40,064 nucleotides of DNA from Myxococcales bacterium (lineage in GTDB: Bacteria > Myxococcota_A > UBA9160 > UBA4427). Below the pieces are notes generated by a model that ran no database searches, had not been told where the DNA came from, and saw nothing but the letters and a program-made list of their open reading frames with translations. Location of the stretch: assembly GCA_012959805.1 (NCBI GenBank), contig DUCN01000019.1, positions 1-40,064 of the forward strand. Reading direction: 5' to 3'. Positions 1 through 8,622 of this stretch are shown here, piece after piece. The stretch's first letter is position 1. Every line of letters begins with the position of its first letter. Both the position numbers and the translations under genes were made by a program.

Positions 1-78
1 AATGCCAAGAGCGGAATCCGCCTAACCACGAGATCCGGTGCCGCTCTCTGCCAGCATGCCATGGGTCCGGGCGAAAAC

Positions 79-1629
79 CTAAGAGAGTTCCCGTTGTCTG
101 TGCCGCGAGACCAGCGCCCAGCATCCAGCCAGGCTGAATGCCAAAACCAGCCAGCTCATTGGGGTAAGGGCAGGGACGGCGGCAGGCAGAGGGACGTCGG
201 AGAGTCCGACGTCGGAGATGGTCAGGGAATCGATGATGCCATCAGTGAAAAGGCTATCGCCGATGCCGGCGGCCGAGAGACCGAGACCCTGCAGGGTCGG
301 ATCGACATTCACAGCGGTCGCAAGATTGGCGACGACCTGCGCGGCCGTCTCACCAAAATTAGTCGTCACTGGAATGACGACGCTACTAACCGTGACACTC
401 ACGCTGCCACCCTCAGCGACGCCGAAAAGTTCGACCGAGTCTTCGATTCGACAGCTCGAATAACATCCATCTCCGGCGAGAACATTGCCGTCGTCACAGG
501 TCTCGGGCGCACTGATAATGCCGTCACCGCAGGAGGGTACGAACACCGTCTCACTGAGCGAGTTCGGCGTCACACAAGCGGAGTCGGCGAGATCGATAAA
601 ACCATCGCCGTCGTTGTCGATGAGATCCTGGCACTCGGCGACCTCGCTTGTGTCGAGGCGGGCAGCACAGGCCGGGTCGGGGGGCACGTCGGGAATGCCA
701 TCGAAGTCGAAATCGATCCCATCGAAGTCTGCGAATCCATCGCCGTCATTGTCCAGGCGATCGAGACAGGGACGGGTGGAGAGGAATTGTTCCCAATCGA
801 GTTCATCCGTCACATGGAAGGCGTCGATGCCTAAGGGGATTTGTTGAAGCACTGGATCTTGACCGTTCGAGGCCGGTACTGAGTAGCTGAGAAATCCGTA
901 GGAATGAATTTTGTCCATGAGTTCTTGGGTCAAACCCGCCGGCGTAAATCCGATTCCGAAGTCACCCTTCGCCGCGCGGTCTGCGAGAAAAGCATCCGTG
1001 ACAACCGACTGTGCAACGATCCCAGTGATCTGCCTGACGCCCGGAAGGAGGACGTAAAACTGGTCATACAAATAGGGTTCTCGAGCCCAGATGATGATGT
1101 TGTCCGCGCTGAGTCCGGTGCGGGTCAGGATCTCCTCGATGAGGGGTGCCTGTCCCGTGGATTTGATCTCGATCAGCAGAGGCACTCCGGTCCCATCCAA
1201 GAAGAACATGGCTTCCTCCAGGGTAGGCATGACCGCGCCTGCAAACGCGGGCGAGAACCAGGAACCGACGTCCAAGGCCTTCAACTCCGCGAGGGTGAAG
1301 TCTCGAATCCAGGGAAGCCGCCCCAATGGGTTGTTCGCGGCGACCACGCAGTCGAAGCCGGGGAGGGTTCCAATATTGGTGGTGCGACACATATCCAAAT
1401 CGTGATGGATCACCAGCACGCCATCGCTGCTCACCCAGGTGTCCGTTTCGAACCACGGATTCACGCCGAGATCTAGCGATAGTTGGAAAACTTCGAGCGT
1501 GTTCTCGGGTCCTTGAATTCGACCGCCCCGGTGTAGAGCACCAATTAAATCACCGTAGGCCGGGAGCGACACGACCGCGAAGAGCACGAAGACCACCCAC
1601 CCGTGCCGTCCGAAGAGAGAAACATTCAT
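79..1629 (-). CDS. Secreted glycerophosphodiester phosphodiesterase with Cys-rich repeat and C-terminal sorting tail
   Basis: The protein has 516 residues. It probably hydrolyses glycerophosphodiesters outside the cytoplasm. The start is ATG 1629, preceded by AGGA and followed by a signal peptide (residues 1-26, ending AYG). The frame stays open upstream to 1911, but that extension lacks a signal peptide and is not used here. The GDPD catalytic pattern is complete: HRGG at 33, PENT at 41, ETD at 61, HHD at 75 and IEIK at 153. The tail carries two calcium-loop-like DNDGDGF motifs (about 293 and 338), one Myxococcus Cys-rich repeat (CGDG...CDDGN...GDGC...C, 367-393), a Val/Ser-rich beta segment, and finally a Pro-rich turn, a hydrophobic helix and a basic RHRQR end. 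That end resembles IPTL/PEP-CTERM sorting signals, so the enzyme is probably processed by an exosortase-like protease and held at the surface. It is divergent from the CotH gene. Confidence 0.88.
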   Translation of the reverse strand: MNVSLFGRHGWVVFVLFAVVSLPAYGDLIGALHRGGRIQGPENTLEVFQLSLDLGVNPWFETDTWVSSDGVLVIHHDLDMCRTTNIGTLPGFDCVVAANNPLGRLPWIRDFTLAELKALDVGSWFSPAFAGAVMPTLEEAMFFLDGTGVPLLIEIKSTGQAPLIEEILTRTGLSADNIIIWAREPYLYDQFYVLLPGVRQITGIVAQSVVTDAFLADRAAKGDFGIGFTPAGLTQELMDKIHSYGFLSYSVPASNGQDPVLQQIPLGIDAFHVTDELDWEQFLSTRPCLDRLDNDGDGFADFDGIDFDFDGIPDVPPDPACAARLDTSEVAECQDLIDNDGDGFIDLADSACVTPNSLSETVFVPSCGDGIISAPETCDDGNVLAGDGCYSSCRIEDSVELFGVAEGGSVSVTVSSVVIPVTTNFGETAAQVVANLATAVNVDPTLQGLGLSAAGIGDSLFTDGIIDSLTISDVGLSDVPLPAAVPALTPMSWLVLAFSLAGCWALVSRHRQRELS

Positions 1630-2162
1630 ATCGCAGGAGTCCTCTTCTGCTGCTTCCCTGCGCATCGGGGCTGCCGCTCCTGTTAATCCATCCTGAGCGA
1701 AGGTGCGTCCCGATGGGGACCGATAGACGGGGCGAATTTCCACTATGCTGCCCGCCATCGGAAAATGCAATAAAAATCTGATCGCCAATAGGGCCAGCGG
1801 CCCTTTAGAATCCACCTGGCTCAGCGCATGCCGCTGCGTACAGAATAGTGCGAGGGGGATGCCCGTTCTGTCGAACGAGTTGCTCCATTGCCAGCGGCAA
1901 CTTGGCGGCAAATCGCGCTGGTCATACAGGACTCGCTACAGGTCATTGATGCAGCCACCCCTCGTTCGCGAGTCAGTCCGCATCATGAACTCTTGTCACC
2001 GGAAGCTGGACCTTCCCTCCGCCTCCGAAACCGGCAACCTGCTTGCGGAAACAATGCCAACATGCGCATTCAGCGAAAAAGCGTGTTTGCCGATGAATGC
2101 TAGGGTAGGCGCCCTTACGCGGCGTCTGGCCTTCGCGTTGGCAAGGAGACTCCAGCCCCGCC
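1630..2162. other. Divergent intergenic region, no gene seen
   Basis: This 533-base gap lies between the GDPD start (minus) and the CotH start (plus), so it must hold both promoters. I cannot pick out a convincing -35/-10 pair. The frames running through it lack family resemblance and recognisable start signals. A Shine-Dalgarno-like AAGGAG at 2143-2148 belongs to the CotH gene, although its spacing of about 14 bases is long. Confidence 0.5.
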
Positions 2163-4853
2163 ATGAAGCTCAAAGCGCCCCAACAGCCAACGGCAACCCA
2201 GTCCAGCCTAATAGGTCGGCCTTGGCGGCGCCGACTCCTCGCCGGAGTGGCCGTCTTGGCCTTGGCCGCCTGGACGAGCCTGACCTTCATGAGCGGAATC
2301 GCGTTTCTCGACTACGTGCGCCCTTCCCTCCAGAATCTCACAGGTTTCACTTCGTCTCGTGACGCCCTTGCCTCGCTGTCCGGCGCACCCTACCGCTGGA
2401 CGCGGGCCTGGCTCGCGGATGAGGAAGTGCCGCGCCTGCATCTCGACATCAAGTACAAACATCTCCACAAGCTCAATCAGAAGCGCGACGAGGCTATTGC
2501 CAAGGGCCTGCTTCAGAGCAGTAGCGATGACTTCGTTCCGGCCGAGATCCGCATCGGGGAACGCACCGTGCGGGTGAAACTTCGCCTGAAGGGCGATTAC
2601 ACCGATCACCTCGAGGGTGAAAAATGGTCCATGCGGGTGCATGTCGAGAAGAATGACCAACTCTTTGGCCTGCGCCGCTTCTCTCTCCAAGCACCGCGTA
2701 CGCGGGCATTTCAGGCCGAGCCCATCGTGCTCGATCACTATCGCAGGGAAGGCGTACTGGCTCCCCGCTACTTGTTCGTCAAGGTCTCGGTCAACGGCAG
2801 GGACATTGGGCTCATGGCGGTGGAGGAGAGTTTCTCGAAGGAGCTTCTCGAATCCCAGCAGCGACGTGAGGGCGTGATTGTCCGTTTCCACGAAGATCCG
2901 TTCTTCGCCAACCTGGCGCGAAACGGGATCCACGGCCCCTATGAAAATTTCCACATCGCGGAGATCACCCCGTTCGGAAGCTCGGCCATCGCAAAATCGC
3001 CGACACTCAGCAAACAACTCACGGTCGCTGTTGGCTTGTTGCGGGGATTCCTCGCTAAGGAACTCGAGGCCTCCGAGGTCTTCGATGTCGAACAAACCAG
3101 CCGCTTCCTCGCCGTATCGGAGGTCTGGGGTACGACACACGCCCTGAGTTGGCACAACCTCCGCTTCTATCTCAACCCCATGACATTGCGACTCGAACCC
3201 GTCGCTTTCGACGTCAACATGCAAGTGACCTACGTCGGCACGGGGATGGTCAGCCTATCCGAACCCTTCCCAGCGCTGCTGCTCGAAGACGCCTCGATGC
3301 GCGTCGCCTTCGTAGGGAACCTACGCCGCATCGCGAGAGAGATGCGAGACGGCATGACGACAGTCCGCGTGAAAGAGCTGGAGGCGCCCCTGCTCAGCGT
3401 ACTCAACCGCGAGTTCCCGCTACGCCGCGCCATGAAGATGCAGCGGCTCGAGCGAAGAGCGGCGATGCTGTCGACGGTCAGCGAGGAGAATTTCGAATTA
3501 TTCCGACCCGAACTGGTCCAGCCACAGGCCGAGTACCCTGATGCCATCCGCGCCTATCTCCAGCGCGACGCCTCTGGAGACTATCTCGAACTCGTCAATG
3601 TGATGCCGGTGCCCGTGATCGTGCATTCTCTGGTCCACCCAGCGCAGAGCGGCGAGCAGAGTCGCCCTGTCAATTTTCCCGCCCCCGACCCGTTGCCGAT
3701 CATATTGCCGGCAACACCGCTCGGAGAGCCGCCTAACGCGTTGAAGATTCGTTTCGACACGCCGGACCAGACCACTGAAGCGAAGACCGACAGGAGGCTG
3801 CGGGTCGAGGGCCGCTACCAGGTGCAGGGACAGCGCCGTCGCCACGCTTTCAAGGCGCGGTCCTACTTTCCCGCCTTGAATCGCCGCCCCATCGACGCGA
3901 CGACCCTCGACGAAGCCCTCGAAAAACATCCCTTTCTGAGCTGGGACGCATCGCTCGAGCGACTGCGCGCCGCGCCCGGGGATTGGCTCGTCGCCGGCTC
4001 CCTGGTGCTGCCCCCAGACGTCGGCCTTGAGTTAGGCCCCGGCACGACCTTGCGCTTCGACGAGGGCGAAGCCCTCCTCGCCTCGGGTCCACTGATCTTC
4101 CAGGGAAGCCCCAGTTCACCCGTTGTCCTACAAGGCGCCGACGCAGACGCTCTCTGGAGCGGGGTCGCCGTGCTCCACTCCGGCGAGTCCCACGACTGGA
4201 ATAACGTGATTGTTCGCCACACCAGCGGCATTGCGCGCGGTGGCTGGAGCCTCACCGGTGGAGTCACCCTGCGCGACTCACAGGTCCGAATCGAAAACAG
4301 CCTCTTCGAGTCGAACCGCTGCGAAGACGCCCTCAACCTCGTCCACTCCGAGTTCGAGCTGATCAATGTTCGCTTCATCGACACACCCTCGGACGCCTTT
4401 GACGGTGATTTCGTCCGCGGCCGAATCGTGGGAGGGTCCTTCGAAGACGTCGGCGGAGACGGTATCGACGTGAGCGGCGCTGAAATCCGCGTCGAGGGTG
4501 TGCGGCTCAAACGAATCCACGACAAGGCCCTCTCCATCGGCGAGGGCAGCCGGGCTTCAATCTCCGGCGTCCATATCGAGAATGCGGGCACCGCCCTAGC
4601 GAGCAAAGATGCATCACGAACCGAGATCTCGGAGTCGGAGTTCTCGCAGATCGAGTTCACTGCGATCATGGCCTACGTGAAGAAGCCCGAGTACGGTCCC
4701 TCCGAGATCATCGCCCGAGATATCGTTCTGCGAGAGGTCGCAAAGGAGGCGCTGGCGCAGCTCGGAAGCCGCGTGACGCTGAACGGTGTCGTAGTCGAGC
4801 CCGAGGCCATCGACATCAAAGGACTCTACGACAGCGGGTACATGAGAAAATAA
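2163..4853 (+). CDS. Membrane-anchored CotH-kinase-family protein with right-handed beta-helix
   Basis: The protein has 896 residues. One N-terminal transmembrane segment (about 22-45) suggests that the rest faces the periplasm. Residues about 105-420 follow the CotH spore-coat-kinase family: a KLRLKGDYTDHLEGEKWSM block, then a VNGRDIGLMAVEE.FSKELLE block, then HNLRFYLNP...PVAFDVN, which corresponds to the family's HN..ly and PWDlD metal-binding region. Family members include atypical kinases that phosphorylate secreted or surface proteins. Residues about 610-880 form short repeated strands (ENSLFESN, GGSFEDVGGDGIDVSGAEIRVEGVRLKRI) typical of a right-handed parallel beta-helix, a fold that often binds or cleaves polysaccharide. 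It converges on the glycan operon, so a role in surface polymer modification or attachment is plausible but inferred. The start is ATG with AAGGAG upstream. Kinase activity is unproven. Confidence 0.82.
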   Translation: MKLKAPQQPTATQSSLIGRPWRRRLLAGVAVLALAAWTSLTFMSGIAFLDYVRPSLQNLTGFTSSRDALASLSGAPYRWTRAWLADEEVPRLHLDIKYKHLHKLNQKRDEAIAKGLLQSSSDDFVPAEIRIGERTVRVKLRLKGDYTDHLEGEKWSMRVHVEKNDQLFGLRRFSLQAPRTRAFQAEPIVLDHYRREGVLAPRYLFVKVSVNGRDIGLMAVEESFSKELLESQQRREGVIVRFHEDPFFANLARNGIHGPYENFHIAEITPFGSSAIAKSPTLSKQLTVAVGLLRGFLAKELEASEVFDVEQTSRFLAVSEVWGTTHALSWHNLRFYLNPMTLRLEPVAFDVNMQVTYVGTGMVSLSEPFPALLLEDASMRVAFVGNLRRIAREMRDGMTTVRVKELEAPLLSVLNREFPLRRAMKMQRLERRAAMLSTVSEENFELFRPELVQPQAEYPDAIRAYLQRDASGDYLELVNVMPVPVIVHSLVHPAQSGEQSRPVNFPAPDPLPIILPATPLGEPPNALKIRFDTPDQTTEAKTDRRLRVEGRYQVQGQRRRHAFKARSYFPALNRRPIDATTLDEALEKHPFLSWDASLERLRAAPGDWLVAGSLVLPPDVGLELGPGTTLRFDEGEALLASGPLIFQGSPSSPVVLQGADADALWSGVAVLHSGESHDWNNVIVRHTSGIARGGWSLTGGVTLRDSQVRIENSLFESNRCEDALNLVHSEFELINVRFIDTPSDAFDGDFVRGRIVGGSFEDVGGDGIDVSGAEIRVEGVRLKRIHDKALSIGEGSRASISGVHIENAGTALASKDASRTEISESEFSQIEFTAIMAYVKKPEYGPSEIIARDIVLREVAKEALAQLGSRVTLNGVVVEPEAIDIKGLYDSGYMRK

Positions 4854-4886
4854 GCACAGTGGCTGTCCCCGAACTTCTGCGCTCGG

Positions 4887-6419
4887 TCAGAATCGGCCGC
4901 CCACTCCGGCATCGTCCTGCTCAGACCAACTCGGCTCCCGTGGCGTAGAATTTCCTCGGACAAGGTATGCGACCGCGAAGTACGTGATCATGACCGGAGC
5001 CAGAGCAAAAACGGTTGTGGACATGACGGCTGCTGCGGAACCGATCTGTTTGATAATGAGCTGCGCGATCAGAACGATGGCCGCCAGGATCCCGACCGCC
5101 GTAGGATGGGGTCCCAAGAAACGAGTCTGAAAAAACCGAAGAACTGTCCCAAATACGAACATACCGATCACGACACTGGCGACGCCGAAATTCAGATAGA
5201 GATCGCCGATGAAGGTCGGGCCCGTATAGGAAGAGATATGGGCTCCGGAGCCATAGGTGTCCGTGATCCATTGGCCAAGTGTGATTTCCGGTTTCCCAGG
5301 CCATAGAAGGCGGGGAATGAAAGCAACGGGAAACAAGGCCAAGGTTCGACCCTGCTGGAAGGGAGAGACGGACGGCGTATCACGAACAATCACGGACTCG
5401 ATACCGATGCCGTCAAGGCGAGCAGCCGTCGCAGTTAAACCGTCCCCCAGGTAGCCCCCCGCGCGAGAACTCGAAAGAAATTCGGACAGTACGCCTAACG
5501 TCTGACCGGGATCGCTCAGAACATCGACGATCGTGAGCGTATTCGCTCTGAGGATGTCCTGGCGATAGAACTGTGCAACCGGATACAGCATCGCCAGAGC
5601 CATCGTCCCCGCAACGATCCAGCGTGCTCGAAATCGGCCGCCGAGGAGCATGGCAGTGAAGACTACAACGGCGGGAACGATCAATGTGGCCGTCTTCGAG
5701 CCGGTGAAGAAGCCAAGAAGACTGCTGACGGGCACTGCGATACAGAGCATGATCAAGGCGATGCGCGAGCGGTGCCGCAAGGCGGCCACTGCAAGAAGAG
5801 CGTTTCCGAATATCACGGAAGAACCGATCATGCTAATGAAACCGCTTCCGAGCGCGGCAGGGATGAGTCCCAACGCTCCCGATATCGTGACGACCCAGCC
5901 GAGGACGAGCATCATCGCAGCCACGATGACGATCACTTCCGAAGGCCAGTCTCTCGACTTACGCCGCTCGATCTCTTGATCGCTCAGCCGTAACGGCAGA
6001 ACAGCGTATCCGAGAAGCAAGCTCAGAAGTCCGAGTAATGCGACTGCTTGACCTGCCACGATGTCCGGCGGGAAGAGACTGGCATAGGCGACGCCCGGCG
6101 GGTCCGTAGGCATCCTCACAATGGCGTAGTGAGTAAAAATCGGTAGGCCGAAATGAACAATGAACAACAGGCAATAGAGCGTCAGGAGCATATGCCGGCG
6201 TTCGGCCGGGCGCGCCTGATCGAGAATGACGGGAATCAAGGCGATCGTGGTCGTCAGCAGAGCCAGTCCAATCATGGCGTAACGGTCGCGTGAGTACCCC
6301 AGCGCGAGTGTCAGAGCGAAAATTAGAAATCCAGCAATCGGCAAGCAAGCTAATAACACCATGGCACGCTGCGGATTGGCGCGACCGGCCCCGCTAATAA
6401 TTGGTTGCCCGGCGCTCAC
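4887..6419 (-). CDS. Polytopic membrane protein, probable O-antigen/oligosaccharide repeat-unit polymerase
   Basis: This 510-residue protein has roughly a dozen hydrophobic helices. Larger polar loops lie in the second half (the DILRANTLTIVDVLSDPG region and the long loop around GDGLTATAARLDGIGIESV), followed by QGRTLALFPVAFIPRLLWPGKPEITLGQW. That loop pattern (Arg-rich, with 'F.PR..W..KP') is typical of Wzy-like or EpsG-like polymerases that link lipid-carried repeat units at the periplasmic face. The start is GTG 6419, one base after the stop of the upstream dehydrogenase (TGA-C-GTG), so translation is probably coupled. It is the last gene of the five-gene minus operon. The specific polymer is unknown. 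A ligase of the WaaL type is the main alternative. Confidence 0.78.
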   Translation of the reverse strand: MSAGQPIISGAGRANPQRAMVLLACLPIAGFLIFALTLALGYSRDRYAMIGLALLTTTIALIPVILDQARPAERRHMLLTLYCLLFIVHFGLPIFTHYAIVRMPTDPPGVAYASLFPPDIVAGQAVALLGLLSLLLGYAVLPLRLSDQEIERRKSRDWPSEVIVIVAAMMLVLGWVVTISGALGLIPAALGSGFISMIGSSVIFGNALLAVAALRHRSRIALIMLCIAVPVSSLLGFFTGSKTATLIVPAVVVFTAMLLGGRFRARWIVAGTMALAMLYPVAQFYRQDILRANTLTIVDVLSDPGQTLGVLSEFLSSSRAGGYLGDGLTATAARLDGIGIESVIVRDTPSVSPFQQGRTLALFPVAFIPRLLWPGKPEITLGQWITDTYGSGAHISSYTGPTFIGDLYLNFGVASVVIGMFVFGTVLRFFQTRFLGPHPTAVGILAAIVLIAQLIIKQIGSAAAVMSTTVFALAPVMITYFAVAYLVRGNSTPREPSWSEQDDAGVGGRF

Positions 6420-6420
6420 G

Positions 6421-8598
6421 TCAGACCAACCTCTCGATTAAACCGGACTGCATCGCATCAATCCTCACTAGCTCGGCGGATGACATCGATTCGAGCGTAG
6501 CGAGACAAGCCAGGGTCGCTCCAAGCGATTCGTGAAGGGACATGATCGGACCCGATCCCTCTGTTAGAGCGCGACAGAACGACTCGACCGCGTTCGATTG
6601 TCCCTTGTCCTGGTTCAGACCACGAACCCGCTTGCCTCCCGGTAAGGTCGTTACCCGGAAATTGTCGCAGACTGCGCTCCGCCCATCCGCATGAACTTCC
6701 CATCGCTCCTTCGGCAGTTCGGAACTCGCATTCGCAAGATATGAAATGCTCGCAGTCGAGCCGTCGGTATAGGAGTAGAGCGCCATCATGGAATCATCCG
6801 ATTCGGGATTCCGCCCAAGGGCACGCGCCTGCACACCCAAGGGCGTATCGCCCACGAGATAGTTGCAGAGATCAACGAAATGGCAGACTTCGCCGATGAT
6901 GCGACCGCCTCCGACCTTCGGATCCGTGATCCAGGTCCCGGTTGGCGTCGCCCCGGCAGCAATCACGTATTGAATCGCCATCGGTCCCGCCCGCTTGGCA
7001 AACGCCTCTCGCACAGCGCGCGCATGAGAAGAGAACCGACGGTTGTACCCAACCATCAACAGGCCGTCGGTCTCGTCGACGGCTCGCGCAACCGACTGCA
7101 CTTCCTCGAAGGTGAGTCCGACGGGCTTCTCCAGCCATACGGCCTTGCCCGCTCGAAGCGCTGCTTCGGCCAGAGCGGCATGCGTGTCGTGCTGGGTCGT
7201 GATGAAGACGAGATCGACCGAATCGTCCGCGAACACGTCGCCGGGATCGGTTCCCGCGGACGCGAAACCAAAGCGTTCCGCAGTCCGCTTCGCCGAGGGA
7301 CCCGTCGACGTCACGATCGTACGCCCCGTGACCCCGGGCGTCTTGGCGAGAATCGGTAGCAAGACGGCCTTGCCATAATTCCCTGCGCCGATGAAGGCAG
7401 CGCCGAGTTCCCCCGACTTCTTCGGACTCTTCGTCCGAATCCCCGACGGGATGTCCCTCGTACGTGCGCGGTCAACCTCTTCCAAATATTTGAACACCGC
7501 GGCGAGTGCTTTGCGCTCGCCCTTCGCCAACCGCTCATAGGTCTCGGGGGCATTCAGAAATTCGACGGTCTCGACGTCCATCTTCTTGGGATCGATCGTG
7601 CCCTTCCCAGCCAGATCTAGAAAGGCCTGAAGATTTCGCTGCTCGGTCCATCGCACATAGGCGATCGGATAATCGAGCCCGACTTCCTCATAGCGCCGAT
7701 CATAGCGACCCGGCCCATAGGACATGCTCATGCGGAGCTCGAGTTCCTTCTCGTAGAATGTCCTGCGGTCGAGGTCCATCGCGGTTGCACCGACGGCAAC
7801 GACACGCCCCTTGTGGCGACACAATTCTGCCGCCAGCTGAAGAGGCGCCGAGCTATCGGAAGCCGCTGTGACGATGACGATGTCCGTCCCGTGCCCGCCG
7901 GTCGCCTGAGCCAGCCGTTGTTCGTGATCGTCCCCGGGTGCGGCACCCCAATCCATCCCCTGCTCGAGCGCCTGGGCGATTCGCTTGGGATCGAGATCGA
8001 CGCCGTAGACGCGACATCCATTGGCCAGCAGGAGTTGTACAGTCAGTTGGCCGATCAATCCGAGGCCGATGACCGCCACGACTTCACCGAGCGTCGGATC
8101 TCCGACGCGAAGTCCTTGCATCGCGATTGCGCCCAGAGTTGCGAATGCAGCCTTGTCGAGACCGAGGTTCTCGGGAACATGCGCAGCCAGATTCTCGGGT
8201 ACGACGATCAACTCGGCATGGTTCGCATAACCCGCGCCCGCACACGCGACTCGATCCCCCGGTGCGAACGCAGTCACACCCGGTCCAACTTCCAGAACGA
8301 TCCCCGCGCTCGCATAGCCGAGAGGCTGCGGCGCATCGAGCCTATTCATCACCGTCCGGTAAGTGGGAAGCGGGCCTTCCTGACGTAATTTTCGCGTCAC
8401 CTGCTTGACTAGATCGGGCCGACTTCTGGCTTTGCCTAACATCGACTTGCGTGCGAAATCCATCGCCATCTTTTCCGTACCCGGAGACATCACGGAATGG
8501 ACGTTACGCACGAGCACCTGACCCGGCCCAACTGCGGGCGCCGGAACGTCGACGAGCTCCAGTGAACCCGTTCGCGCATTCTGCAAAATCTGCTTCAC
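6421..8598 (-). CDS. Two-domain oxidoreductase: zinc-type alcohol dehydrogenase fused to Gfo/Idh/MocA dehydrogenase
   Basis: The protein has 725 residues. The N-terminal half (about 1-375) is a medium-chain dehydrogenase-like fold: GPGQVLVRNVHSVMSPGTE, PLGYASAGIVLEVG, PGDRVACAGAGYANHAE, and a Rossmann loop VIGLGLIGQL. The C-terminal half (from about 395) is a Gfo/Idh/MocA domain with FIGAGNYG, the hallmark EKPVG and a GYNRRFS motif. This fusion recurs in exopolysaccharide and O-antigen gene clusters, where it is thought to oxidise or reduce sugars. GTG 8598 follows GGGAG at good spacing. It is separated from the DUF362 gene by 24 bases and precedes the polymerase by one base. The classical zinc-ligand set of alcohol dehydrogenases is not obvious, so the first half may be non-zinc. 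Confidence 0.88.
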   Translation of the reverse strand: MKQILQNARTGSLELVDVPAPAVGPGQVLVRNVHSVMSPGTEKMAMDFARKSMLGKARSRPDLVKQVTRKLRQEGPLPTYRTVMNRLDAPQPLGYASAGIVLEVGPGVTAFAPGDRVACAGAGYANHAELIVVPENLAAHVPENLGLDKAAFATLGAIAMQGLRVGDPTLGEVVAVIGLGLIGQLTVQLLLANGCRVYGVDLDPKRIAQALEQGMDWGAAPGDDHEQRLAQATGGHGTDIVIVTAASDSSAPLQLAAELCRHKGRVVAVGATAMDLDRRTFYEKELELRMSMSYGPGRYDRRYEEVGLDYPIAYVRWTEQRNLQAFLDLAGKGTIDPKKMDVETVEFLNAPETYERLAKGERKALAAVFKYLEEVDRARTRDIPSGIRTKSPKKSGELGAAFIGAGNYGKAVLLPILAKTPGVTGRTIVTSTGPSAKRTAERFGFASAGTDPGDVFADDSVDLVFITTQHDTHAALAEAALRAGKAVWLEKPVGLTFEEVQSVARAVDETDGLLMVGYNRRFSSHARAVREAFAKRAGPMAIQYVIAAGATPTGTWITDPKVGGGRIIGEVCHFVDLCNYLVGDTPLGVQARALGRNPESDDSMMALYSYTDGSTASISYLANASSELPKERWEVHADGRSAVCDNFRVTTLPGGKRVRGLNQDKGQSNAVESFCRALTEGSGPIMSLHESLGATLACLATLESMSSAELVRIDAMQSGLIERLV

Positions 8599-8622
8599 CC
8601 AAAAACTCCCAGCGATGAGCGG

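Noticed and set aside
205..216. Short palindrome TCCGACGTCGGA near the GDPD gene end
   Set aside because: It arises from repeated codons for Ser-Asp-Val in the coding sequence and is too short to stand out.
2208..3224. Minus-strand open frame of 338 codons
   Set aside because: It is antisense to the CotH domain coding region, which carries real family motifs.
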